DNA of 64,000 nt, taken from NCBI GenBank assembly GCA_015295835.1, contig DVEG01000020.1, forward strand, positions 472,369 to 536,368, written 5' to 3'. Below the pieces are notes generated by a model. The model ran no database searches and was not told the DNA's origin. It saw only the letters and a program-made list of their open reading frames with translations. Of the stretch, positions 8,471-16,793 are shown one piece after another. The translations under genes and the position numbers were made by a program. Numbering within the stretch: position 1 is the stretch's first letter; the number at the start of each line of letters is the position of its first letter. Source of the DNA: Oscillatoriaceae cyanobacterium M7585_C2015_266 (lineage in GTDB: Bacteria; Cyanobacteriota; Cyanobacteriia; Cyanobacteriales; Oscillatoriaceae).

Positions 8471-9571
8471 ATGAAGCAGTTAACGGTGCAACAGCCAACC
8501 GAACCAAGAAGTAAAGAACCTTGGTTGGCAGTTAATTTGTCTCTATTGTTTCCCGGCACGGGACAAATTTATGCGGGGAAGGTTTTAAAAGGAATTGTTA
8601 TTCTATTCGGTGAAATTATTCTCTTTGTTCAGGCTGTCTGGTCAATTTTTAGTCCTTTTGGCAATACAGTTAATGGACTTATGTTTTTCTTGCCAATTAC
8701 TGGTATTTATCTGTTTAATCTTTTTGATGCTTATAATTCGGTTAAAAAATATTCTTTTAAAAGGCAAAAACCGCTAAATAAATCTCCTAATTATAAATCT
8801 TTCAGCTTATATTCTACATCTAGTTTAAAAGAACCTTGGCTGGCAGTATTTTTATCTCAGCTATTACCAGGATTAGGTCATTTTTACTTAGAGAAATTTA
8901 TCTGGGGAGGATTTTTATTGATATGTATAATAATTTTTGCTAATTTAGCAAGTTTATTTTCAGTTTTTCTGGCCTTTCCCCCTATTATTTGTGCGCTGGC
9001 TTCTTATCACGCTTATATGGCTGCTCCGCAAAAGAGCGAACGCTCTAAGTTGACGATTGTCTTTGTTGTGGCGGCAATACTGGCAGTAAAATTGGCGATC
9101 GCTTATTTACCTACTTGGGTTGATAAGCATGTGGCAATGTTTGAAATTCCCAGCAATTCAATGCAACCGACTCTGCTAGAAGGAGACAAAATATTGGTCA
9201 ATAAATCTAATAACTACCTACCCCAAAAAGGCGATATAGTTGTATTTAAACTCTCCCTATCTCCGAATCAAAAAAATGAATTCGGGAGCTTTTTCGTAAA
9301 GCGCATTATCGGAACACCAGGACAAAAAGTAGAAATCAAAAATGGTGTAGTTTATGTCAATAACAAACCCCAGGAAGAATATTATATAGCTGAAGCTCCC
9401 GATTATACTTTTGGGCCAATTATAGTTCCTAATGATACCTATTTAGTTCTTGGGGATAATCGCAATGACAGTTATGACTCTCATGTTTGGGGATTTTTGC
9501 CCGCTGCCAATATTATCGGCAAAGCCTATAAAATTTATTGGCCACCTGAAAGAATTAGGGCTTTAAATTAA
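8471..9571 (+). CDS. lepB: Signal peptidase I with duplicated N-terminal membrane module
   Basis: 366 aa; start ATG 8471, the first after the SDR stop (upstream in-frame codons overlap the SDR gene). The C-terminal ~150 residues are a leader peptidase S26: catalytic Ser230 in IPSNSMQPTL, Lys277 in FVKRIIGTPGQ, and the box GDNRNDSYDSHVWG. The N-terminal ~190 residues are unusual: two copies of a module starting EPWLAVxLSxLxPGxGxxY (residues 16-34 and 121-139), each followed by hydrophobic helices, before the usual anchor (195-215). The enzyme cleaves signal peptides at the outer side of the plasma or thylakoid membrane. The extra module resembles the small TM domains often annotated TM2/DUF5683-like, but this is unproven. 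Confidence 0.9.
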   Translation: MKQLTVQQPTEPRSKEPWLAVNLSLLFPGTGQIYAGKVLKGIVILFGEIILFVQAVWSIFSPFGNTVNGLMFFLPITGIYLFNLFDAYNSVKKYSFKRQKPLNKSPNYKSFSLYSTSSLKEPWLAVFLSQLLPGLGHFYLEKFIWGGFLLICIIIFANLASLFSVFLAFPPIICALASYHAYMAAPQKSERSKLTIVFVVAAILAVKLAIAYLPTWVDKHVAMFEIPSNSMQPTLLEGDKILVNKSNNYLPQKGDIVVFKLSLSPNQKNEFGSFFVKRIIGTPGQKVEIKNGVVYVNNKPQEEYYIAEAPDYTFGPIIVPNDTYLVLGDNRNDSYDSHVWGFLPAANIIGKAYKIYWPPERIRALN

Positions 9572-9572
9572 T

Positions 9573-10088
9573 CTAAAATCTCAAACCCACCCCCCCTTGT
9601 AGGGAAAAAGCAGCTCCTCCTTGTTGGCGATAAGCGTCAAAAGCAATAATCGCATTCCCAAATAAAACTATACGGCTGTCTGGGAGGGCATAATCGATAC
9701 CCGGTTGCAGAGCCAAGCTAGTTTTGTCACCAACCGGAGTATTGCCGCCGGCAAAAGAAACTCCCGCACCCACATAGGCATCCGTCTGCCAGTTTAAAGG
9801 AATATCATAAGAAACCGTCGGCACTATGGCAGCGCCATCTGAGTTTAGAAAAGCTTGTGCGCGTAGGGAAACTGGAACTTCAAGTAGTTTATAACGAATA
9901 GCTATTACAGCAGCATTAGAGAAATCATCGCCTCCCCCACCGCCCACCGAGCCGCCAATACCGACATAACTGCCATAGGCTGCTTGAGCAAAAGCGTATG
10001 GGGCGTTAGCGAATAATGTAGCGATGCAAGTAAAATTCCCCAGGGCGCTGATGCCTGCTTTCCACAATAAATGCTTTAGATATTTCAT
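9573..10088 (-). CDS. Small exported beta-barrel-like protein
   Basis: 171 aa; start ATG 10088, chosen because GAGGAG (minus strand) lies 8 nt upstream; the longer frame to 10118 lacks one. A signal peptide (residues ~1-35, ending in APYAFAQA) is followed by a glycine-rich stretch (VGIGGSVGGGGGDD) and alternating hydrophobic strands (AIRYKLLEVPVSLRAQAF, VSYDIPLNWQTDAYVGAGVSF) ending in GLRF, a C-terminal aromatic typical of outer-membrane proteins. It is probably a small 8-strand outer-membrane barrel of unknown function. It is convergent with lepB, with the two stops adjacent. Confidence 0.7.
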   Translation of the reverse strand: MKYLKHLLWKAGISALGNFTCIATLFANAPYAFAQAAYGSYVGIGGSVGGGGGDDFSNAAVIAIRYKLLEVPVSLRAQAFLNSDGAAIVPTVSYDIPLNWQTDAYVGAGVSFAGGNTPVGDKTSLALQPGIDYALPDSRIVLFGNAIIAFDAYRQQGGAAFSLQGGVGLRF

Positions 10089-10254
10089 ATTTCTACTCCT
10101 CACACCAAAAAAGTACAAATCCGTTTTATTAAAGGCTAAAAAATGTCAAATAATAACTTTTGAATGAAAAAATTGATTTTTTCGTTTAAAATTTTTTAAA
10201 TAAATAGAATAGGGGATAGTGTTCCCCTATTTGAGAAAAATTTATACCCGATTA

Positions 10255-12414
10255 TTAGCGCTCTGGTGGCAGACATTTGGGATGTAATCCCCCTTGTTCG
10301 CAGATATAGGTAATTTGCTTGACATTTAAGTTCTTAGCCAGTGTAAAATCAACCCCTTGAAGGCCGATAGAAATTGTATTGACAGGAAAAGTTTGAATAA
10401 ATTGATTGGGTTTGGTAGGTTTGATTGTTACAAAAATCGCGCCTTGAAAATCAGCTCCGGCTAATTTGGAGCCCCGCAAATCTGCCGAACTCAAATTGGC
10501 ATTGCGGAAGTTGACTTTTTCAAGGTTAGCATTGCTGAGATTGGCACCGACGAGTCTGCTAGAAGAGAGATCGGCATTTTGCAAATTTGAGCCGCTAAAA
10601 TCGGCTCCCGACAAGTCGGCTTTTTGCCATTCCGATTTAGTTAAGTTGGCGGATTGGAAGGAAGCCCCTGAAGCTTTAACTTGCGCCAGTCGGGCTGCTT
10701 GCAGGTTAGCATTACTGAAGTTAGCTTGTTGTAAATCGGCACCAGTCAGGCTGGCATTGTTTAAGATTGCTTGATGTAGATTAGCTTGCATTAGTTGAGT
10801 GCTGCTAAAATTGGCACCGCTGGCGCGAACGTGGGACAAATTTGCTTTAGTTAGGTTGGCGCCGATAAAGTTGGCGCGATTCATGATTACATGACTGAGG
10901 AAGGCACCGCTAAGATTGGATTGTTTTAAGTCAGCGCCACTGAGATCAGCGATCGCGTCGTCAAAGGTGCCGAAAAAGCCGTCTTCACCGGGAGAGGAGA
11001 AGCAGACTTCCCGCAGGCTAGCATTTGTCAAGATAGAGCTTCGGAACTTAATTCCCGATAAATCCAGGTAGTCGAGTACCAATGTAAATTGACGCGAGCC
11101 GGAGCGATTTTGAGCGAGATTGACGCGGCTGAGATCGACATTGCGGATTTGCTCGTTATAGAGGGTGAGAATTTTAGCGATCGCCCGCTGGCTGACGCGT
11201 TGACGCTCTCGCACTACCAGTCTTTCTTCCTTGTCGCCGCCATAGCGCAAAGATTCGAGATCGTTGTTGAGAGATTGATTCAAACGCTGCAAGTAGGGGA
11301 GCGCTTTTGGTCCATTGCTGACCATTGCTTGCCCGAGCGCCTGCATCAATTGGGCATCTGTTTCCAGGCTCAGCAAATCTGCCAACAATTGCAGGGCGGC
11401 ATCGGGGTGAGCGAGGTTTCCCAGAGCTAAAATTGCCCCCAGTTGTTTATTTACAGTAAATTGATTTGCCAGTGTCAGGAGAGCTTCCCGATTTTGCTGC
11501 TGTACCTGACGCCAATTAATCTGAGTTTGGATGTAAACTTGGGTGCCGACAAATGTTGCCAGCACTGCTGTCATTGCTGCCAAGCCGGTAATCAACAGAG
11601 TCAAACCGGGATGGCGGCGCATCCAGTACCAAAGGGCTGGACGTGGCCAGCGGCTTTCGGGAGTGAGGACGAGGGCTGCGATCGCCTCATCTTCATCGGT
11701 TTTTTGCCAAATATCTGCCTTCCCGTTACCTTCAGCTTTAGGGGCGTCGAATTGTTTGAAGCGGGGAACACCTTCATCAGCGTCGAGAACAAAAGTTCCC
11801 GCCAAGCGATCATGTAGGGCGCGTCGGTGTGGATCGAAGCAAGCGATCGCTGTTTCTGCCAACAGCATCACTCCTCCCAGCCCCAGGAAAATGGCCAAAT
11901 TTGGCGCACTCCCGCTGCAGCGCCACAGAGCATAGGCAGTGCTGAGGGGCAAACCCCAACGCCCTACGACCTCGCGCTTCAGAGCTCTTTGCCAACCAGG
12001 ATATGCTCCAGATGCGGTTATCACTTGCAAGCCGAACCAGCGCTTTGGAAGAGTTTTGCCTGTTTTTCCCAGGAGATAGATTTGCCAACCTGCTACGGCT
12101 ATAGGCATTATTAGCGCTCCAGTCCAAAATAAATTTGCCAGAGGAGCTACTTTTATACTCTGTGTGGGAGTGGCAAAAGTTTTGCCGAGGGTTTCCTGGG
12201 TTCGTGCCAGCAAAGGATTTAGGGGAACGGGTTCTTTTAACAGGTGCAACTGGGCGTATGCGCCGATGCTGAAGGGGATTAGTGCGCTGGCGGCAATCAA
12301 GGATACTTCCGCCGCCCAAGCCCCGCAGCGTCGGGCCATAATTTGCAGGGTGTTGGGGCGTTGAAACACCAGTTTTAAAGGACGAAATCCTGTAGTTGCG
12401 CTTGGGCTAGCCAT
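10255..12414 (-). CDS. RDD-domain membrane protein fused to pentapeptide repeats
   Basis: 719 aa. Residues ~25-215 form an RDD-type membrane domain with its marker arginine/aspartate positions (RRCGAWAAEVSL, LPKRWFGLQVIT, RALHDRLAGTFVL). A further membrane helix (~270-292) is followed by a helical region (~295-425; LGNLAHPDAALQLLADLL). Residues ~430-680 are pentapeptide repeats A(D/N)Lxx (ANLHQAILNNASLTGADLQQ), a right-handed quadrilateral beta-helix. Pentapeptide proteins are common in cyanobacteria and mostly uncharacterised. The combination suggests a membrane-tethered protein-interaction scaffold; the biochemical role is unknown. ATG 12414 is a plausible start. Confidence 0.88.
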   Translation of the reverse strand: MASPSATTGFRPLKLVFQRPNTLQIMARRCGAWAAEVSLIAASALIPFSIGAYAQLHLLKEPVPLNPLLARTQETLGKTFATPTQSIKVAPLANLFWTGALIMPIAVAGWQIYLLGKTGKTLPKRWFGLQVITASGAYPGWQRALKREVVGRWGLPLSTAYALWRCSGSAPNLAIFLGLGGVMLLAETAIACFDPHRRALHDRLAGTFVLDADEGVPRFKQFDAPKAEGNGKADIWQKTDEDEAIAALVLTPESRWPRPALWYWMRRHPGLTLLITGLAAMTAVLATFVGTQVYIQTQINWRQVQQQNREALLTLANQFTVNKQLGAILALGNLAHPDAALQLLADLLSLETDAQLMQALGQAMVSNGPKALPYLQRLNQSLNNDLESLRYGGDKEERLVVRERQRVSQRAIAKILTLYNEQIRNVDLSRVNLAQNRSGSRQFTLVLDYLDLSGIKFRSSILTNASLREVCFSSPGEDGFFGTFDDAIADLSGADLKQSNLSGAFLSHVIMNRANFIGANLTKANLSHVRASGANFSSTQLMQANLHQAILNNASLTGADLQQANFSNANLQAARLAQVKASGASFQSANLTKSEWQKADLSGADFSGSNLQNADLSSSRLVGANLSNANLEKVNFRNANLSSADLRGSKLAGADFQGAIFVTIKPTKPNQFIQTFPVNTISIGLQGVDFTLAKNLNVKQITYICEQGGLHPKCLPPER

Positions 12415-12888
12415 TAGTATATTTTACAGTCACGATTCGTGTCGATTTAATTGGTTTCACTACTGTACTTACCGCCTCACGCGCCATCGGGATGCCGCTG
12501 ACAATTTCTATCCAAAAATAAACTTCCTAATTTTTTCTACAATATAGGCAAAATAAAGCCATCGCCAAAATGAACTTGCAAGCGTACTATAAATATCTTT
12601 TCTATCTTTTCTACCCTAAAGACTAACAGAAAAAACAGTAAGCTAGACTGTACGGCTGTGCAAGATGGGTATGGACGAAGCTCTATCCTATTTTTTTTTA
12701 CCAGTTGTGCAAATGCCAAACGGAGTTAAAACGGGGCTGGTGGAATAGCTCAAAAAAGTGTCTATCATCACTCCGGCAACAGCCCAAGGCATGGGCCTCT
12801 CCCAATGTTAAAATGGACACGGAGAGGGAAAATTGTCTTGTCTTGTTGAAGCGTCAAGAATGGGGGCAAGGGAGTGTTAATTTTTTTG
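12415..12888. other. Intergenic region between minus-strand genes; contains an orphan plus-strand terminator
   Basis: 474 bp. No convincing protein gene is visible: the open frames here lack ribosome sites and sensible composition. The stretch holds the plus-strand terminator-like hairpin described separately and a short GCCCA/TGGGC hairpin near 12783-12798. Confidence 0.5.
12665..12699 (+). terminator. Orphan Rho-independent terminator (possible sRNA 3' end)
   Basis: Arms 12665-12675 and 12682-12691 pair over ~10 bp (one bulge, two G-U) around a 6-nt loop and run straight into nine T's (12691-12699). It points along the plus strand, yet both neighbouring genes are on the minus strand, so it does not end any annotated gene. 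It may mark the end of a small RNA whose promoter I cannot place with confidence. Confidence 0.5.
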
Positions 12889-13263
12889 TTATTTTTCAAC
12901 TTCCACTGCTTTGATATCAATAGTACCAGGAGGTGTGAGACGTTGCAAACGACCTTGCTGTGCTTGCAGCGGTTCGCCACAGTTGGGACATTGTAGTTGT
13001 GTCTGATTAAGGGCTGCAATTTCGTAATTACACACCGGGCACCGATCTTGAATCAGGTTGCGACTCAACCACCAGCGAAACCCTAAGAAGGCGAGCGCCG
13101 GGGCAATCAGAGCTAACCCCATTAAAATTAACACCGACTTTACCAGCCAGCCCAAGCCCAGAGAGCCAAGCAACCAAATTACAATTAGCAGTACTAGCCA
13201 ATTGCCAGCGTCAGATAAATTGAATTGAAAAAATTTTGGGCTGTTCTGGTTCACAGCAATCAC
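12889..13263 (-). CDS. Membrane protein with C-terminal zinc ribbon
   Basis: 124 aa. Two hydrophobic segments (residues ~21-40, NWLVLLIVIWLLGSLGLGW, and ~42-64) precede a treble-cysteine zinc ribbon: CPVCNYEI (~75-82) and CPNCGEPL (~92-99). The ribbon faces the cytosol or stroma by the positive-inside rule. Proteins of this shape are conserved in cyanobacteria, with chloroplast relatives, but I know no assigned function. It lies ~40 bp upstream of nothing else on its strand; the glycosyltransferase ends 39 bp before its start region, so co-transcription from upstream is possible. Confidence 0.75.
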   Translation of the reverse strand: MIAVNQNSPKFFQFNLSDAGNWLVLLIVIWLLGSLGLGWLVKSVLILMGLALIAPALAFLGFRWWLSRNLIQDRCPVCNYEIAALNQTQLQCPNCGEPLQAQQGRLQRLTPPGTIDIKAVEVEK

Positions 13264-13301
13264 CTCAAATTGGGTTTTGGATCTATATTAATTCATACTA
13301 A

Positions 13302-14441
13302 TCAAAAATTAGGACAAACGAGTTGTTTGAGGCGTTCGGTAAAGCTATCTGTACCAAATCGCTTCAGCACTTCCTGTCTCAACCATGCTCCGTTGCAGCG
13401 TTGATCGCCTCCTTGTAGAATTTCGACGCAAGCTGTTGCCACTGCATTAACGTCGCGGTGGGGTACTCTCCAGCCAAGCCGTCCATCCTCCAGGGGTTCG
13501 GCTGAGCCGTCATTATCCCCAGCCAATACTGGTATTCCGCATGCCATTGCTTCTAAATAGACGATTCCAAATCCTTCTTGAGACGGCATAACATAAGCAT
13601 CGGCGACTCGGTAGTGTTCTGGTAATTCTTCTTTCGGCACGAACCCTGCAAAGACGACGCGCTCTGCAACCCCTAAATCAGCAGCCAGTTTTTGCAATCG
13701 AGGGCGATCACTTCCCCTACCGATGACTAAATATTTGACATTGGGGATTTTTTGTGCTATATGTGGCAAAGCTCGAATAGTAACGTCGACGCCTTTATAC
13801 ATATCTCCTGACCACAATCGCGCCACAGTCATTAGCACTCGATAACCAGCCAGATTGTAGCGGTTTATAAGAGCTTGGGGTTTAGGACCGGGGGTAAAAA
13901 CTGTTCCATCCACAGTACAGGGCAAAAGTTGAAACTTTTGTGGAGCGAGGTTGTTAGAAGTACAAGCGCGATCGCGAGTGTAGCGTCCAATCGTCCAAAT
14001 ACTCTCAGCCTCTTGCAGTGCCTTTCGATATAAAGGCGATAGCGGTTCCCATACTTCTTTGCCATAAGTTAAAACCGTGTAGGGAACTTTGAAAAATTGA
14101 CAAAGCAAATTGACGAGAGGGGCTAGTTTGACATGACCGCAAAAAACTCTTTGCGGGCGGTGTTTTTGCAGAGATTGGAATAGAGTGATCGCCATGCGCA
14201 GACGTCCCAACCAAGGCGGGCTAGTTTTCAGGTAATAAAATTTTAATGGACTGCCCTCTCCCTCAAAGGGATTACCACAGCCGGAACAGTCTCTCAATAG
14301 GAAAACTTCAGCCTTCCCCAAACCAGCAGAAATATAAGCCTTTAGAAGCTCTTTGATATAAGATTGAATTCCCCCTTCTTGAGAAAATATTTCCAAGAAA
14401 ACAAACAAATGAGATATTGATTCAGTATACTTAAGGCTCAA
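13302..14441 (-). CDS. Family 4 glycosyltransferase (GT-B fold)
   Basis: 379 aa. N-terminal acceptor domain with FSQEGGIQSYIKELLKAY, C-terminal donor domain with VLMTVARLWSGDMYKGVDV, GRGSDRPRLQKLAADLG, and the GT4 motif E-x7-E in EGFGIVYLEAMACGIPVLAG followed by DNDGSAEPL. GT4 enzymes are retaining transferases using nucleotide sugars for exopolysaccharide, lipid or cell-surface glycans; the substrate cannot be told. The gene is followed by the zinc-ribbon gene and preceded 14 bp upstream by the RsbW-like gene, all on the minus strand, so a loose operon is plausible. Confidence 0.9.
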   Translation of the reverse strand: MSLKYTESISHLFVFLEIFSQEGGIQSYIKELLKAYISAGLGKAEVFLLRDCSGCGNPFEGEGSPLKFYYLKTSPPWLGRLRMAITLFQSLQKHRPQRVFCGHVKLAPLVNLLCQFFKVPYTVLTYGKEVWEPLSPLYRKALQEAESIWTIGRYTRDRACTSNNLAPQKFQLLPCTVDGTVFTPGPKPQALINRYNLAGYRVLMTVARLWSGDMYKGVDVTIRALPHIAQKIPNVKYLVIGRGSDRPRLQKLAADLGVAERVVFAGFVPKEELPEHYRVADAYVMPSQEGFGIVYLEAMACGIPVLAGDNDGSAEPLEDGRLGWRVPHRDVNAVATACVEILQGGDQRCNGAWLRQEVLKRFGTDSFTERLKQLVCPNF

Positions 14442-14455
14442 AGCAATTTCTTATC

Positions 14456-14887
14456 TTAGTGAAAGTGATATTTAACTATCAACAGACAATTGCGACCATC
14501 TTCAGTTCTTTCGTAGGCAACTCGATCAGCCAGACGCCGGAGCAGAAACCACCCATACCCCCCTTCTTGGAGAGTTCCAGGCTCTGGTTCCTTCACCTGA
14601 TCGGGATTGAAAGGTTTTCCCCAATCCCAAATCCTAATTTCAATCCGATCTTGCCATAGCGCTAGTTCAATTTCAATTGGAGTTTCCGGGGGGAGTTCGT
14701 GATGAGCGTGGCGAACAGCGTTGGTAAATCCTTCTGCTAAGGCTAAGTTGAGGCTGTAGAATTTTTCTTCTGGCCAATAACAATCCGAGGTATGCTGGAT
14801 GAAGAATCCCTCAAACCATTTTTGTACTTGATTTAAGACAGTCAAATCGCTTTGAACTGTCAAATGGTCTTGCTTGAACATATCCAA
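14456..14887 (-). CDS. Anti-sigma-factor-type ATPase (RsbW/SpoIIAB-like)
   Basis: 143 aa single GHKL ATPase domain. The N-box is ALAEGFTNAVRHAHHE (residues ~48-63), the G1 box IRIWDWGKPFNPDQ and the G2 region GGYGWFLLRRLADRVAYE. This is the HATPase_c_2 type of serine kinase that regulates partner-switching through an anti-anti-sigma (STAS) protein. No STAS or PP2C partner gene lies beside it, so its partner is unknown. It lies directly upstream of the glycosyltransferase with 14 bp between them, suggesting co-transcription. Confidence 0.87.
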   Translation of the reverse strand: MDMFKQDHLTVQSDLTVLNQVQKWFEGFFIQHTSDCYWPEEKFYSLNLALAEGFTNAVRHAHHELPPETPIEIELALWQDRIEIRIWDWGKPFNPDQVKEPEPGTLQEGGYGWFLLRRLADRVAYERTEDGRNCLLIVKYHFH

Positions 14888-15084
14888 GCTTTGCCAAGCA
14901 CTAAGTCGTGCCTTTTTAGTATAGCGAATTGTTTTTTAAAGGGAAAGGCAAGCCGTTGCCAGCAAAATGATTTTTATTCCCTACTCAAGGATTGACGCCT
15001 GCCGCATTTTCTCAAGCCATGCTGTAGCATGAGCAGGAAAATACGACAGACGTCGAATCAGATATGATTACAGTTGTTTAGTGT

Positions 15085-15567
15085 TTAGAACAGACCCAAG
15101 GTCAAAGATTTGTCAATTGGGAAGATAGCACCGATTCCGAGCCAAAGGGTGACGAGGGTACCAAACAAGAAAACCGTCGTCGCTACTGGGCGGCGGAAGG
15201 GGTTTTGGAACTTGTTGACGTTCTCAATAAAGGGAATCAAAATCAGTCCCAGGGGGATAGAAGTCATGACCGCAATCCCCAGCAATTTATTGGGGAGAAT
15301 GCGCAAGATTTGGAAAGAAGGCCACAAATACCATTCCGGTAAGATTTCCAAGGGAGTAGCGAAGGGGTTGGAGGGTTCCCCTACCATTGCTGGGTCTAAA
15401 ACAGCTAGTCCGACACAGAGGGCGATCGTTCCCAAAATCACGACGGGGAAGACATAAAGCAAGTCGTTGGGCCATGCAGGTTCACCGTAATAGTTGTGAC
15501 CCATTCCCATCGCGAGTTTGGCACGCAGCTTTGGATCGCTCAAATCTGGCTTTTTCAGAGTAGCCAT
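15085..15567 (-). CDS. petD: Cytochrome b6f complex subunit IV
   Basis: 160 aa, exactly the family length. Three membrane helices; N-terminal [19 protein letters not shown], quinol-site region [18 protein letters not shown] (PEWY motif residues ~77-80), and a C-terminal helix ending in [15 protein letters not shown]. It is part of the cytochrome b6f complex, which links PSII to PSI in the thylakoid and serves respiration too. It follows petB after 88 bp on the same strand, the standard cyanobacterial petBD operon. A 10-bp hairpin lies in the spacer. Confidence 0.98.
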   Translation of the reverse strand: MATLKKPDLSDPKLRAKLAMGMGHNYYGEPAWPNDLLYVFPVVILGTIALCVGLAVLDPAMVGEPSNPFATPLEILPEWYLWPSFQILRILPNKLLGIAVMTSIPLGLILIPFIENVNKFQNPFRRPVATTVFLFGTLVTLWLGIGAIFPIDKSLTLGLF

Positions 15568-15607
15568 AGTTTTGTGTGTTCTCCTTTTATTTGCTTGTTA
15601 TTGCAAG

Positions 15608-15645
15608 CTGTTAGTTGCTAGTTTTTCCAATCTAACAACTAACAG
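15608..15645 (-). promoter_or_regulatory. Intercistronic hairpin between petB and petD
   Basis: CTGTTAGTTG (15608-15617) pairs perfectly with CAACTAACAG (15636-15645) around an 18-nt loop. There is no T-run after it on the minus strand, so it is more likely an mRNA stability or processing element than a terminator. Confidence 0.5.
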
Positions 15646-15655
15646 CGCTCGCCAA

Positions 15656-16324
15656 TTACAACGGACCAGAAATCCCTTGTTTACGAATCATTAAGAAGTG
15701 GAGCAGCATGAAGACTGCTATCAGCCAGGGCAACACGAAGGTGTGCAGGCTGTAGAAGCGAGTCAAAGTAGCTTGGCCCACGCTTTCGCCACCGCGAATT
15801 AGCTCGACGATTAAAGAACCCACGACGGGAATTGCTTCGGGAACGCCCGACACGATCTTAACCGCCCAGTAACCGACTTGGTCCCAAGGCAGGGAATAGC
15901 CGGTGACGCCGAAGGACACAGTGATCGTCGCCAGAATCACGCCCGTGACCCAGGTCAGTTCCCGAGGTTTTTTGAAACCTCCGGTCAAGTAAACCCGGAA
16001 AACGTGCAGGATCATCATCAGCACCATCATGCTGGCAGACCAGCGATGGATAGAGCGGATTAGCCAGCCAAAGTTGACCTCGGTCATCAGGTACTGGACT
16101 GAGGCAAACGCATCAGTCACTGTCGGCTTGTAATAGAAGGTCATGGCAAATCCAGTAGCAAACTGGATTAAAAAGCAAGTGAGGGTGATCCCGCCCAGGC
16201 AGTAGAAGATATTGACGTGGGGGGGGACGTACTTGCTAGTGACGTCATCAACGAGAGCCTGAATCTCTAGGCGCTCTTGAAACCACTGGTAAGCTTTTGA
16301 GTTTGTTATCTCCTTGGAAAACAT
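15656..16324 (-). CDS. petB: Cytochrome b6
   Basis: 222 aa, full length. Four membrane helices carrying two b-type haems; the histidine ligand pairs sit in [26 protein letters not shown] and [28 protein letters not shown] (helices B and D). Cys35 region [10 protein letters not shown] is where haem c(n) attaches covalently. Part of the thylakoid b6f complex. First gene of petBD, divergent from ctpA with 469 bp between, a gene neighbourhood found in several cyanobacteria. The spacer holds an IS605-like relic. Confidence 0.98.
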   Translation of the reverse strand: MFSKEITNSKAYQWFQERLEIQALVDDVTSKYVPPHVNIFYCLGGITLTCFLIQFATGFAMTFYYKPTVTDAFASVQYLMTEVNFGWLIRSIHRWSASMMVLMMILHVFRVYLTGGFKKPRELTWVTGVILATITVSFGVTGYSLPWDQVGYWAVKIVSGVPEAIPVVGSLIVELIRGGESVGQATLTRFYSLHTFVLPWLIAVFMLLHFLMIRKQGISGPL

Positions 16325-16365
16325 GAAGCAAGCGTCCCGATATATATATTGCGGTTTATCAAGAA

Positions 16366-16590
16366 TTTTACACTCCCCGTTTTTAAACGGGAGATTCTTG
16401 GTTCATCCAGTCTCCTTAATTGCCGGTTTTAAAGCCGGCAAGCAGGAGGATTTCTGTCTCCCTTGACGCGTAGCGGCTTTCCCGCAGGGTAGCGTTAGTT
16501 ACCCTGGAGTACAGTCCTCGTGTTGCCTACTTGCGAGTGAAATCCCGCTCGGTAGGCTTTTTTATCTCTGTACTCTAGTAGGTAGCTTTC
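16366..16590. mobile_element. IS200/IS605-like end or MITE relic
   Basis: No transposase is present, but the stretch is a chain of hairpins: CCCGTTT/AAACGGG (16376-16382/16385-16391) followed by GAGATTCTTGGTTCATCCAG, then TTGCCGG/CCGGCAA (16420-16426/16435-16441), a palindromic module GCGTAGCGGCTTTCCCGCAG (~16469-16488), and an outer pair CTGGAGTACAG/CTGTACTCTAG (16504-16514 with ~16568-16578, one mismatch) enclosing GCCTAC/GTAGGC (16525-16530/16552-16557) plus a T-run. I recall this hairpin-plus-GATTCTTGGTTCA pattern from right ends of cyanobacterial IS605/TnpB elements; the family call is inference. Confidence 0.5.
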
Positions 16591-16793
16591 AATAAAAGTT
16601 GTAACATATTGTGAACAAAGAATTAATCTATTAGGCTTGCAAACTTTTATATCCCATATGGCCATAGAGTTTGAGGGTTGACCTATGTGTTAGATGTCTA
16701 CTGCTGGAATAAAAAAACCTTGAAAAAAAAGCACTTGGGCAATCTGACCACAGCAGACAGTAGCAAGTTGACAATTACAGGTTAGAAATTAAT

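Noticed and set aside
12705..13019. Open frames on both strands around the zinc-ribbon gene 3' end
   Set aside because: Shadows of the real gene at 12889-13263 or low-quality frames without start signals.
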